A stretch of 64,000 bases of DNA from Ascarosepion bandense (GCA_037127315.1 JBBBDQ010000913.1:2716001-2780000); one strand, 5' to 3'; shown: positions 24,050 to 35,135, counted from the stretch's first letter. Numbers and translations are program-made. The notes: generated by a model not told the origin, from the letters alone.

Positions 24050-24726
24050 ATATATATTAACGAATTTTAACGAAACTTAGTTATAAACAACCGACAATTT
24101 AAAATGAATTGTTTGAACATTATTTTTTTATCGATACTCGTATTTAAGTAGATATTCAGTTTTTAATTAAACAGTAAAAATATTTATATCTACCGGCCTG
24201 ATTATTTACGATCAATTGTTATTACGAAAATATCCTGCCGAATAGCACATTTTCGTAATAACAATTTATCGTAAATAATCAGGCCGGTAGATATAAATAT
24301 ATAATACTGTTTAATTAGAAAACAGAATATCTACTTAAATACGAGTATCGATAAAAAATAATGTTCAAACAATTAATTTCAAATTGTCGGTTGTTTATAA
24401 CCAAGTTTCGTTAATCTTCGTTTATTTCCGTAACATGATGATTATTGTAAATAATCAGGTCGGTAGATATAAATATATAATACTGTTTAATTAAAAAACA
24501 GAATATCTACTTTAATACGAGTATCGATAAAAAATAATGTTCAAACAAATCATTTAAAATTGTCGGTTGTTTATAACCAGGTTTCGTTAAAATTCGTTGA
24601 TTTCCGTAACATGATGATTATCGTAAATAATCAGGCCGGTAGATATAAATATATAATACTGTTTCATTAAAAACAGAATATCTACTTAAATACGAGTATC
24701 GATAAAAAATAATGTTCAAACAATTC

Positions 24727-24735
<9 letters not shown>
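24050..24735 (+). repeat. 176-bp tandem repeat with an inverted first copy
   Basis: GTAAATAATCAGG recurs at 24271, 24447 and 24623, exactly 176 bp apart. A further copy at about 24050-24236 is inverted, meeting the second at a fold-back centred near 24240 (GTAATAACAATT arms). The last unit runs into (TA)n at 24733. Confidence 0.85.
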
Positions 24736-24769
<34 letters not shown>

Positions 24770-25000
24770 GTATCGTTAATTCAGTAATGAATTAGAACAC
24801 TCTCACTACTGACGTATGAATACATGGTAAATCACACATTAAAAGTCTGTCGCCTTCTACCGAGCGCCCATAGTTCAGAGGTAAATACGCCGACTGACGC
24901 CAATTCGGTCGGGTTTCAATCTTGGGTAAAAAGCAATTGGATGTCTATTCGTACTGATGAGCTGTGATACAGCGAAACAGATCTGTCTGCGGATAAATAT
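24770..25000 (+). mobile_element. Hammerhead SINE, subfamily 1, intact ribozyme
   Basis: The 5' extension (24770-24862, shared with 40105) precedes the tRNA-like region. That region has A-box-like ATAGTTCAGAGG and B-box-like GGTTTCAATCT. The body GGATGTCTATTCGTA leads into the hammerhead at 24946-24995. A second, headless copy follows directly at 25008. I infer Pol III transcription from the boxes; reverse transcriptase would come from a LINE or PLE. Confidence 0.8.
24946..24995 (+). ncRNA. Type I hammerhead ribozyme, complete
   Basis: Stem I TATTCGTA pairs with TGCGGATA (8 pairs including G-U). The core CTGATGA is 24954-24960. Stem II is GCTGT-GAT-ACAGC (5 perfect pairs) and GAA is 24974-24976. 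Stem III is ACA-GATC-TGT. Base C24987 sits at position 17, so predicted self-cleavage falls between 24987 and 24988. Every invariant core base is present. Confidence 0.88.
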
Positions 25001-25007
25001 ATAGAAT

Positions 25008-25121
25008 TAGAATCTCCGACTGACGCCAATTCGGTCGGGTTTCAATCCTGGGTTAAAAAGCAATCGGATGTCTATTCGTACTGATGAGCTGTGATACAGC
25101 GAAACAGATCTTTCTGTGGAT

Positions 25122-25130
<9 letters not shown>
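25008..25130 (+). mobile_element. Hammerhead SINE, headless tandem copy
   Basis: It starts within the body (CTCCGACTGACGCC), so the A box is missing and the B box GGTTTCAATCC is kept. It ends in a second hammerhead and a (TA)n tail. Together with the preceding copy it forms a dimer with a 127-bp ribozyme-to-ribozyme spacing. Confidence 0.8.
25074..25121 (+). ncRNA. Hammerhead ribozyme, one stem III mismatch
   Basis: ATTCGTA/TGTGGAT stem I, CTGATGA (25081-25087), perfect stem II GCTGT-GAT-ACAGC, GAA, and stem III ACA-GATC-TTT with one C-T mismatch. Cleavage base C is at 25114. Confidence 0.7.
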
Positions 25131-25149
<19 letters not shown>

Positions 25150-25156
<7 letters not shown>

Positions 25157-26260
25157 TGCATCGTAATTTAGAAGAGCAATTTTTAGATTAATAGACACAC
25201 ACACACAAATGTGCTTATGTATTTGTGAGTGAATTTGTGTCCTTCTGCATGTGTGTGTGGGTGAGAGAGAGGGGGAGAGTGAGAAAGGGAGAGAGAGAAA
25301 GTCTGTTTGGGTCTGTGTCGAGAGATATTATTTGGATATGCAATCGGGTTGGTCTGAGAGCAAAAATCTTCTTATATCAGTGTTCATTTGATACTGATAT
25401 TAAATCTAATGCATTTTGTCTGTCAGTCATTTTATCCGTTTCTATCTATAGAATTGTCTGTCTGTATGTCACGTATTCAGACACAAATCCATCTATCAAT
25501 CTCTCTCTGTGACTCTTACACACACAGACACAAACTCTCTTCCTCCCTCTCACTCTCTTCCTCTCTCTCTCTCTCTCGCTGTATCGCACTATCCCACTCA
25601 CTCTCTCTCTCTCTCTCTCACGCTCTCTCGTACTCTGGTACTCTCTTTATCTCACTTACTCTCTCAAACACTATTGTCCCTCTTTCTTTCTCCCTTGAAC
25701 AATCTCTGTCTCTCATGTTGCCTAAATCTCTTCCTATCTTTCTATCACTCTTTCTCACATTCACTTTCTCTCCATATGTTACTCTCTCTCACTCTCACAC
25801 TCTCCAGTACTCTCTTTATCTCTCTCACTCTCTCACACACCCTTGTCTCTCTCGCTTTCTCCCTCGAATAATCTTTCTCCCTCATGTTGCCTAATCTCTT
25901 TTTATCTTTCTATCACTCTTTCTCATACTCACTTTCTCTCCCCATATTACTTTCTCTCTCTCTCTCACGTTCTCTCGTACTCTCTTTATCTCACTTACTC
26001 TCTCACACACTCTTGTTTCTCTCTTTTTCTCCCTCGAATAATCTTTCTTCCTCATGTTGCCTAAATCTCTTTCTATCTTTCTATCACTCTTTCTTACTCT
26101 CACTTTCTCTCCTCAAGTTACTCTCTCTCTCTCTTACTCTCACGTTCTCTTGTACTTTCTTTATCTCACTTACTCTCTCAAGCACTATTGTCCATCTCTC
26201 TATTTCTCCCTCGAACATTCTCTCTCCATCATGTTTTACCTTTCATTGATATATTTTTTC
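25150..26260. repeat. CT-rich low-complexity region with an internal ~185-bp repeat
   Basis: (CTCT)n DNA in which a block beginning CTCATGTTGCCTAA recurs near 25712, 25882 and 26052. Its variants include CTTTCTATCACTCTTTCT. Leu/Ser-rich frames here are compositional. Confidence 0.8.
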
Positions 26261-26307
26261 TTTTGGTTCGTTATCGACGTTGACGTGGCTCTGTTCTTAA
26301 GATTTCT

Positions 26308-27165
26308 TCTTCTTTTATGTGCCATGTTCATTTAGGACGTAGGCGATCATGGTTCTCCACATCTCCCTATCCCTGGTGGCTCTTAGCATGCTTTCTCCTG
26401 TTGTACCATGCAACCCGCGTTCTGTCATCCACCTGACCAGGCTCTTCCAATAATGTATCCTCTGCTTTCCCCTGTCTCTTTTTCCCTCTATCTGGCCTGT
26501 TAGTATCAGGTTCTCCAAACCCTCCTTCCTCATTGCATGTCTCAGTAACTTTAGTTGTCTCTTCATGATGCTCAGTATTAATTTTCTTTTTGTTTCCATC
26601 CTTTCCAAAACCTCATCATTGTTCACATATTCGGTCCATGATATCTGCAGCATCCTTCTGTAGAACCACATTTCAATAGCTTCAAGTTTTTCTTTCATCT
26701 TCGAAGATATTGTCTAGCCATATTGAAGAACCGACATCACATAGCAATCCAGTATTGTCCTCTTTGTTTCTAGCAAAATTGTCCTGTTTCTTAATACTTT
26801 ACTCAACTTCTGGATTGCTCCGTTCGCTATGCCAATTCGCCTTCGGATCTCAGTATCGCACTTTCCGTCATATACTTAAATTTTTGTACCTGCTTGATTT
26901 TAGTGTCCCTCACCTGTATTTGGCATTTTGGGCTGCTCTTTTTGCTGATGACGATGCATTCGGTTTTCTTGCAGTTTTCTTGTAGTCCTTTCTTGTCACT
27001 CTCTTCAGCTACCTTCTGCAAGAGGTCTTGTAGTTTCCTTTCCGTGTCTGCTATCAGCACTGTATCATCTGCGTACCATTTACTGTTTAAAATGTGGCCT
27101 CCGATGACGAATCTTGCCATAGCAGTTATATAAAGATTGAAAGGGGCGTAAGACAAGCATGTGTC
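26308..27165 (-). pseudogene. RTE-like LINE reverse transcriptase fragment
   Basis: The minus strand has [20 protein letters not shown] (reverse transcriptase palm, YADD) at about 27085. The connection domain follows (KKTECIVISKK), then a frameshift. The C-terminal part is [35 protein letters not shown] and a stop after LNEHGT at 26315. The 5' half (endonuclease) is absent. RTE-class LINEs encode an endonuclease and a reverse transcriptase in one frame. Confidence 0.82.
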
Positions 27166-27507
27166 TTTTCACTGGATCTATTCAACTGGTACAGCGAGAC
27201 TATTCTTATGGTTTAGATAGGCGAATTAATTCATCATTTGTTTGTTTCTTTGATGTTATTAGGTTCAGTCATAAGTAATTTTCGTTTTGGGCACTTCGGC
27301 TATCTTACTCTCGCTATCTTTCACACCCACTATCTCTTTCTCTAAGTATTTCTCACCCTCAATCAATCTCTCTCTCTCTCTCTCTCAAATGCATTGTTTC
27401 TCTCTTCCTCAATATATCCATGTCTCCCTCTCCCTGTCTTTACTTACGCCGTGTCTTTTACTTACTTCCTCATATTCTCTCTGACACATTTCTCTCTCTC
27501 TCTTTCG

Positions 27508-27556
<49 letters not shown>

Positions 27557-27593
27557 GGCAGAAACAAACGAAAAAAAAAAGTATAACAACAAC

Positions 27594-27629
<36 letters not shown>
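27166..27629. repeat. CT-rich and TA microsatellite DNA
   Basis: (CT)n runs at 27367-27386 and 27496-27529, (TA)n at 27530-27556 and 27605-27630. 27166-27290 is unassigned. Confidence 0.75.
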
Positions 27630-27666
<37 letters not shown>

Positions 27667-27747
27667 CGGCAATAGAGATATAGATATGAACAAACTGAGA
27701 TACATAGAAATGAAGAGAAATAAACAGATAGATCGGAACAGACTGAA

Positions 27748-27779
<32 letters not shown>

Positions 27780-27851
27780 CATATTACAATATCGTAACAG
27801 GCAGATACATGCATACTTAAATACATACATACTTAGATTTAAACAGATTGC

Positions 27852-27903
<52 letters not shown>

Positions 27904-27918
27904 TGAACAGACTGAGCG

Positions 27919-27981
<63 letters not shown>
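27630..27981 (+). repeat. (GATA)n array with spacers
   Basis: Spacers ATGAACAAACTGAGATA, CAGATTGCGATA and ATGAACAGACTGAGCGAGA interrupt GATA blocks, the same spacer family as in the other arrays. Confidence 0.85.
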
Positions 27982-27983
<2 letters not shown>

Positions 27984-28889
27984 CGAAAAGAATTTCACTT
28001 CACCAAAATTACATTCCCTCATTAGTAAAATTGACTGGAAATTTGGATTAATACTATTAAAGTCTTTTTATAAGTGTTGAACTGCCGCGATACTCAGAGT
28101 TGAAAGAAGATAAGTGAACCGATGTCATTTTATTTATCATGAATCCTCTATCTCTTGATATCGAACACTATAATTACAAAATGATAAGAGATGTATCTTT
28201 TTATATTTTCTATATAATGTTTTAGTTGACATGTGGGAAATTAAAATTTTCTACTGCTCCGACAACCTTCGTCAGTGTTTATTGAATAGAATTTAGATAT
28301 ATTTATAGTGATGTAGGTTTGTTTTAGCGTTTTCTTCAGTCGCTAATGAAGACAAAAGAACTGATCGGTTGAAATATGATACTAAAAGAAGCACAGAAAA
28401 AGATACATCTGGAAGCAATCGATAATGTCTTCGGATGTTAAGAAAGCATCGGACCTATTCGGCAGTGGGGACTCTTCTGGCGAATGACGGCGTTGAAAAC
28501 GTTCAGATTGAGTTAGGTGGGGTTTGGGCAGAGGATCGGTTTCGAACAGAAACGAGTTGGCGACCTTGTCTGTTTATAGACAGTTCATATCCTAAAGCAA
28601 AAGCAGAGAAATTCATTTGCTGCCCGCCTCATTTTCCACCCTGTACCCTATGGAAATCGACTTGGACCATATGTCAACGGGTCAGCGATGGAAATCGGCA
28701 TTTTCACGCATTGAAACTGACCCATAACCAAAATCTGTTCTTATTCGTTTTCTTCTCTTGCCGGTCGGCGCTTATTTCAGGATTGGACGGCACCCAAGAC
28801 AAACCCTTGCACTTAGACAGTGCGATCACGTGATTTCTAGGTTCACGTGGTTAAATCAGTTTTCGTATTTTGCTCTGCATTCGTCTCTA
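27982..28889. other. Low-copy DNA with an unsupported 132-codon frame and a hammerhead-like stretch
   Basis: Minus-strand CTGACGA ... GAAA near 28237-28274 resembles a PLE hammerhead with a weak stem II. Frame 28435-28833 has balanced base composition but no domain I recognise. GACTTGGACCATATGTCAAC near 28660 recurs with one change near 30900, suggesting a dispersed repeat. Confidence 0.4.
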
Positions 28890-29800
28890 AACGCTGTGTT
28901 TCGTCTTTCTTCTTCTTCTTCTTCATTTTATTTTTCTTCTTCGGTTTTCTTTCTTTTTGTTTCTTTCTGTCTTCCTTTTTACTTTTTCTAATGCTTTATG
29001 GCCTTATCGTTATTTTTAAACTTCTTTCTTTCTCGTTTTTTCCCATTCTTCTTCTTCTTCTTCTTCTTCTGTATGCCCTCATCGTTATTTTTCTTGCTCT
29101 TATTTCGCTTCTCCTTCTTTCTTTTCTTTTTCTTTTTCTTTTTCCTTTTTCTTTTTCTTCTTCTTCTCTTCTTTTACTCTTTTTCTTCTTTCTTCTTTCT
29201 TTTTCATGCACACTTTTTTCAATATTTCATTCTTTTTTCTTTTTCTTTTTATCATATATGTTCTCATCGTTATTGTTTAACTTCTTTTTCTTCTTCACTA
29301 TATCTTCTTCATCATACTTACGGTCTTCTTTCTTTTTTTCTTTTTTATTCTTTCTTTCTTTCTGTATTTTTCTTTCTTTTTTCTTTCTTTCTTTCTTTCT
29401 TTCTTTTTCTTCTTCTTTTTATCCTTACTTTTATATCGTCATTTTTACATTTTTTCTTCCGTTTATCGGACTCAGTATCTTCCTTTCTTTTTTTTTTCAT
29501 CGTCAATTCCTTACGTTCAAACTAAAAGTTTTATTTAGTTCTTTTTCTTCTTTTTTTCTAATTCTTCATGTTCTTATCGTCTGCTTCTTCTTTTCTTTAT
29601 TCTTCTTTACCTACATTCAACATATTTACTGTCTTCTTTCTTTTGTCTTTCTTTCGTTCTTTCTTTTTTTCTTCTTCTTTCATTCATTATAGTAAAAGTC
29701 TTCAATTCTTCTTTCTTTCCTTTTCTTTTTTATATTCTAATAATTTACTTCCTTCTTCTTCTTTTTCTTCTATTATTATTATCAGTAGCGGTGAAGAATT
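28890..29800. repeat. Pyrimidine-rich (TTC/CTTT) tract
   Basis: About 900 bp of T/C-rich strand with (TTC)n and (TTTC)n runs. Phe-rich open frames are artefacts. Confidence 0.9.
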
Positions 29801-29805
29801 TGCTT

Positions 29806-29949
29806 TGTGAGGCAGTGGATATCAGAGAGCCGAGTTCCTTTGGAAAGGTATTAATCCATCACTTCTCCCTCCATCTATGTGCTAAATATCATAACAGATT
29901 GTGCTCTATAAACTTGGTTCGCGACCAGTCTACCACGGGAAGTAATGGT
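29806..29949 (+). mobile_element. SINE-2, internally deleted
   Basis: Head AGGCAGTGGATATC then a jump to AAAGGTATTAATCC and the central block, ending at GGAAGTAATGG where the tandem array begins. Confidence 0.65.
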
Positions 29950-30805
29950 CTTCTATTGTTATGAAGTAATAAACTGACCCCCCCTCTAATTAATACTTAA
30001 TAATGTAATACATATCTTCTCCCTCTAGTTATGAGTCAAATAACAGGACAGAGTGGGTTCTATAGCCTTGGATGGCAACCTGTCTACCGCAGAAAGCAAT
30101 GGCAACCTACTGCGGGATAATCTCTCTGCCCAGTCAGTCATGTTTCTTTCGAGACATGATCGCCCAAGCGTGTATCACGTATGGCAGTTAACTGACTGAC
30201 TGAATAGTTAGAAACATGAATGAGGCTTCTGCTGGGCATAAAGTGGGGGATAGGTTTTTCTATTGTTATGAAGTAATAAATTGATCCTCCTCTAATTACG
30301 ACTTAATAATATAATACATATCTTCTCCCTCGAGCTACGAGTCAAATAACAGGACAGCTTTGGTTCTATAGCCTTGGTTGGCAACCCGTCTACCACAGAA
30401 AGCAATGGCAACCTACTGAGGGATAATCTTCTGCCCAGTCAGTCATGTCTCTTTCGAGACATGATCGCCCAAGCGTGTATCACGTATGGCACTTAACTGA
30501 CTGACTGATTAGTTAGAAACATGATTAAGGCTTTTACTGGGCATAAAGTGGGGGATAATTTTTCTATTGTCATGAAGTAATAAACTGATCCTTCTCTAAT
30601 TACGACTTAATAGTATAATACATATCTTCTCCCTCTAGCTATGAGTCAAATAACAGGACAGATTTGGTTATATAGTCTTGGCTGCAACCAGTCTACCGTA
30701 GAAAGTGATGGCAACCTACTGCGAGAAAATCTTCTGCCGAGTCGGTCATGTCTATTTCGAGACATGATCGCCCAAGCGTGCATAACGTTTAACTGACTGA
30801 GTAGT
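29950..30805 (+). repeat. Tandem array of SINE-2-derived units, ~304-bp period
   Basis: The 3' hairpin block begins at 30139, 30444 and 30747, spacings of 305 and 303 bp. Each unit contains the SINE-2 central block, hairpin and ACTGACTGACTG, followed by a linker GGGCATAAAGTGGGGGATA. It is the plus-strand counterpart of the array at 19548. Confidence 0.85.
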
Positions 30806-31019
30806 AGAATAGTATTAGTACAACTAGATTCTACTAATGCTAATTTTTAACACGATTTTATAAGAGACTCGTTAATAAGCAATTGCACTAAAATGTGACT
30901 TGGATCATATGTCAACGGGTCAGAACTGTCTTAAGAAACTCTATAAAACGACATCTGTTTGACTTATACAACTAAAACCAAAGTAACTTCAGAAAAAAAA
31001 AGTTATTTTACAATGATGT

Positions 31020-32585
31020 GCACCCTCTGAAAGGTTCGAGAACCACCCCAGTTAAAATGTTGTCATAAAGAGGCACATATTATGCCGATATGTGAGGAAG
31101 ATAATGGTTAACTCTAAACTTGAACAGGTTGAGATTGTATTGGTCGGGAAAATAACCAGTTGGGAATCTGTTCCACGAGTTCACGGGAAGAAGTTACTCG
31201 GGTGTAAATATAAGTTCTACTCACCAGTAAATTACGAAGGGAATGAGGGTAATTTGCTTCAATGGGCGTGGCGTAGCGGGTCTTGACCGTGAAGTTTAGA
31301 AGTGGTGGAACTAAGAATTGTAGTTCGTCTAAACACTTACCATGGAAATAGCGATAGATCTTGCAACGTCTCCACTGGGGGAAAAGAGGTTGAAGGAAGG
31401 GTTGTTAAAACACACCAACAACATCGTTGGTAACATCAAGATACCAAAAGCTCAGATAATCGTTCTTCACGGCATTGCATAAAGATCAATGGGGACTCTG
31501 TCGTACAGGTGAATCCTCTACATTCTCATGGTAGTCACAATTCCAAGGGATAGACTCAAATTTCTGCAAGAAAAAAGGAGGGCATTAAAAAAAATAATAA
31601 TAATAATGATAATAGTACGTAGCATGGCGGCCCTAACCGTGAAGACAAAAACTAGCGGGACTAAGGAATGTAGTTTGTCTGACCACTTTCAATAGAAATA
31701 GAGAAAGAGCAACGAGTGGTTTGCCATATTTCGTTTGTGGGAAAGGGGTTGTTGTGTGGAAAATAATTTATTAAAATGACGGATACACTAAAATAAAAAA
31801 TGAAGACTCTGCAGCTCTTGTCCATATATGGAAGCAGTTCTCTCTTGTTGGCTCTTGTAAAGATAAACGATAAAAGGAGTAGCCATGTTCTTGTTGGAGT
31901 GGTACAAGGAACCGATCATTTTAATCTAGGGAAACGTAAATCTCACCAATGATATACGAAGGCAATGAGGGTGTTAAGCTACAATATGCATAGCATGAAG
32001 TTCGGCTTTTGAAATGGGAAATGATTAAAAGAAAATGAACACAGTGGGCAACGAAATACTTAATGGAAATATTTAATTTGGCCGTTGGGTTGGTTATAAT
32101 CGCTACGTGAGTAACCTGGGGTTTTAATCAATACAATTAACTCTTTTTTTTAAAGTGGTGTTCACCCTTTACAAATCCCGAGAGCCACTCGAGTTAGTGG
32201 GTTATGGAGTAAGATGCACATTTTGTAATGATATAGGGGAAGATCAACGATTAACCCTAGATTTGAACAGGCTAAGATTGTAGTAATTGAGGAAGCATCC
32301 TCATGGGAGTCGATTCCACAGAGTAGTGGTTCGTAAGAAAAGCTGTTCTGGAGGAATTTAAATCTCACCAATGATATATGAAGGGAATGAGGATGTTAAG
32401 CTACAATATGCATAGCATGGTGGGTCTTAGTCATGAAGGTTAGAACTGGTGGAACTAAGGAATTTAGTTCGTCTAAACACTTTCCATGGTAATAGCGATA
32501 GATCGGCGAGACTCTTGCGACGTCTTCACCGGGAGAAAAGACACACCAACAACATCCTTGGTCACATCAATGTACAAGAAGCTCA
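31020..32585 (-). mobile_element. Ancient, diverged LINE 3' ends in repeated blocks
   Basis: 31020-31460 and 32150-32580 are direct copies about 1130 bp apart, with partial copies at 31620-31760 and 31850-32000. On minus they align in order with the jockey/CR1-like 3' coding region: the WNSLP-like block (TCGATTCCACAGAG on plus) and the TTTAGTTCGTC block. Reading frames are gone. Divergence suggests an older family than the other LINE copies. Confidence 0.5.
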
Positions 32586-32639
32586 GATAATTGTCAATAT
32601 AATATACAAGTATATAACAAACTATAACCATAACAAATC

Positions 32640-33030
32640 TCGAATTTGAACGCGATACTAGATTAGCAACTAGGTCCCACCCTTTTACAGTGAAACCGAT
32701 AAAATGCAGCCGTAACTTCTACTCCAACAGTTTCTTTTCTCGCACTTCCCGACTGTGGAATTCTCTTCCAAACGATTGCTTCCCCGACGGCTACAATCTC
32801 CAGGAGTTTAAATGTAAGGTCAATAGACACCTCCTAACACACTAACCTGCTCCCATTCTATCAAACACTCTTCCCATCTGCCCAACCTTCATCCTCGCTA
32901 TCCTTACTCATCTGTCACCTTCCTCCTGACATTCCCTATGTCTAACCACTCCTTCTCTTTACCTTCCCCTATGTAGCCCCATGCGCAATAGTGGCAGTGG
33001 AATGCCTTGCTTGGGGTGAGATGATTAAAA
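32640..33030 (+). mobile_element. LINE (jockey/CR1-like) 3' end
   Basis: Opens with ATACTAGATTAGCAACTAGG and encodes the SRTSRLWNS-type C terminus, ending AATAGACACCTCCTAACACA before the stop. The 3' UTR ends in the GGCA/TGCC stem-loop tail and ATGATTAAAA. Confidence 0.75.
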
Positions 33031-33084
33031 AAAATAACAGGAAAAATAGAAATAGAAAAATCATTTGGTATACACCTCCTTTCA

Positions 33085-33760
33085 ACCATGTTAGTGCAGA
33101 AGTTCCTCAATTTAATTAAAAAACACTTCCCCACTAACAGCCCTCTAAGTGAAATTTTAAACAAAAATACACTTAAACTAAGTTATAGTTGCCCAAATAA
33201 CCTTGAAAAAATCATTACAAATCATAATAAATATATCTTAAATCAACACGTTAATCGAAATAAAAATAACTACCAAAACAATAAAGAGAACAACAACACA
33301 AACTTATGCAACTGTAGAAACCCCAATAATTGCCCACTACAAAATAGATGTAAAATAAATTCAGTTGTCTATCAATGCAATATAACATCAATTGAAAACC
33401 CAACTGTAAATAATGTCTAGATCGGATCTACAAAAAACACCTTTAAGCAACGCTGGTATATGCACTTTACAAAACAACATGTATCGAAACCAAACATCTC
33501 TTTCTGCATATTTTTGGAAATTAAAGGACACAAAAATAAAACACAAAGTAAAATGGAAAATCCTGGAAAAAAAAAACTAGAACCTGTAACTAGCTTATCA
33601 ACATCTGCCCTTTATGCCTGAGTGAAAAGCTGCACATTTTAAGGTACCCGAACAATGGCGAACTATTGAACCGTAGGGCTGAATTAGCAGTTTTATGAAA
33701 ACATCAAAAATATGTTTTGTTAAAATTTAATTAACCAAAAGGGATTTGTCAAAACTCGTG
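33085..33760 (+). pseudogene. Penelope-like element thumb, zinc-like linker and GIY-YIG remnant
   Basis: Frame 33088-33417 reads NLIKKHFPTNSPLSEI, then LKLSYSCPNNLEKIITNHNK. The Cys-rich linker CNCRNPNNCPLQNRC, typical of many PLEs, follows, then VVYQCNI. After a stop at 33418 the nuclease continues (STKNTFKQRW), and in another frame the C terminus LCLSEKLHILRYPNNGELLN, then RRAELAVL. At least two disruptions make it non-functional. Confidence 0.85.
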
Positions 33761-34050
33761 CTCTAATATAAAAATCAACTTACAGTTAAAATTATTTACC
33801 TATTTGAAGTATTACGTGGCCCCACTAAATACCTCATTCAGATAAAATAATCCTCTCCAAAAGTTAATTAATGTTTAATCCACAAAAATAAAAAATAAAA
33901 ATATTATATTAATAAAATAAATTAAACCCGTACAACACTAAAAAGTCACTCTATTTCATCCACTCATAGATGTAGTAAAACAAAAAGTGTCTACTCCTTT
34001 TTAAAAAATTTAACATCCCAATATAAGAATTACCTAGACAAAACTAAAAA
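33761..34050. other. AT-rich spacer downstream of the PLE
   Basis: AT-rich, with no hammerhead core found. Leads into the telomere-like block. Confidence 0.5.
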
Positions 34051-34076
34051 CCCTAACCCTAACCCTAACCCTAACC
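34051..34076 (-). repeat. Interstitial telomere-like (CCCTAA)n
   Basis: 26 bp of perfect CCCTAA repeats (just over four units), equal to TTAGGG on minus. It lies between a PLE C terminus and an RTE-like LINE. Confidence 0.9.
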
Positions 34077-34164
34077 AGAAAAACTAAGCTACTCCGCCCT
34101 ACTCTCCTAACCCAAAGCCGTATCTCTATAGTTAAAATCTGCCGACGGACCAGCTTCTTTTTCT

Positions 34165-35135
34165 TCTTCTTCTATGTGCCCTGTCCCTTCAGGACGTAGG
34201 CGATCATGGATCTCCACGTCTCCCTATCCCTTGTGGCTCTTAGTATGTTTGTTCCTGTTGCTCCTGGCAACCCCCGTTCCGTCATCCACCTGATCAGACC
34301 CTGCAAATATGTTATCCGCTGCCTTCCTCTGTCTCTCCTTCCTTCTATCTGTCCAGTCAGTATCAGGTTCTCCAGGCTCTCCTTCCTCATTGCATGTCCC
34401 AGGAACTTCAGTTGTCTCTTCCTGATGCTCAGCATCAATTTCCTTTTTGTTGCCATTCTTTCTAACACTTCGTCGTTGCTTGTATGCTCAGTCCATGATA
34501 TCCGCAGCATCCTTCTGTAGAACCACATTTCGGCCGCTTCCAGTTTTGTCCTCATTTTCGATGATATTGTCCAGCATTCACAGCCGTATTGAAGAACTGA
34601 CATCACGTAGCAGTCTAGCACTCTTTTCTTCGTTTCTATTGAGATTTTTCTGTGTGTTAGTATTTTGCTCATCTTCTGGAACGCGTCCTTTGCCATGCCA
34701 ATTCGCCATCGGATCTCCGTGTCGCACTTTCCATCTCCTGTTAGAACACTTCCTAGGTACTTAAATTCTTGTACTTGTTTGATTCTGTTATCCTCCACCT
34801 GTATTTGGCATTTTGGGTTGTATCTTTTGCTGATGACCGTGCACTCAGTTTTCTTAAAGTTTATTTGTAGTCCTTTCTTGTCACTCTCCACTGCTACTTT
34901 CTGTATGAGATCTTGCAGTTTTCTTTCCGTGTCCGCAAACAGTACTGTATCGTCCGCATATCTTATGTTGTTCAGGTTGTGGCCTCCAATAACAAATCCT
35001 GGTGTGTCATCTAGGGTCCTCAAAATATTCTCGCTGTATAGGTTGAACAAATCCGGTGAAAAGACACATCCTTGTCTTACGCCTTTTTCTATCTTTGTGT
35101 ATCTACTGAGGTCGTTACCTGTCCGACCAGCTTAG
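34165..35135 (-). pseudogene. RTE-like LINE reverse transcriptase, longest open fragment
   Basis: A 292-codon minus frame (34172-35050) spans the palm with [20 protein letters not shown], the connection [15 protein letters not shown], and [18 protein letters not shown]. The C terminus follows: [53 protein letters not shown]. It ends GQGT then stop, with an AAG-rich 3' tail. The endonuclease and fingers are missing upstream of about 35135, so it is 5'-truncated. It is the least damaged RTE copy here. Confidence 0.88.

Noticed and set aside
24865..24940. Genuine tRNA gene
   Set aside because: A and B boxes are present but no acceptor stem or anticodon arm folds; the sequence continues into a SINE body.
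28237..28274. Hammerhead on minus (CTGACGA ... GAAA)
   Set aside because: Stem II pairs poorly; kept only as a remark.
29950..30805. CRISPR-like array
   Set aside because: The period is ~304 bp and units are whole SINE derivatives; the genome is eukaryotic.
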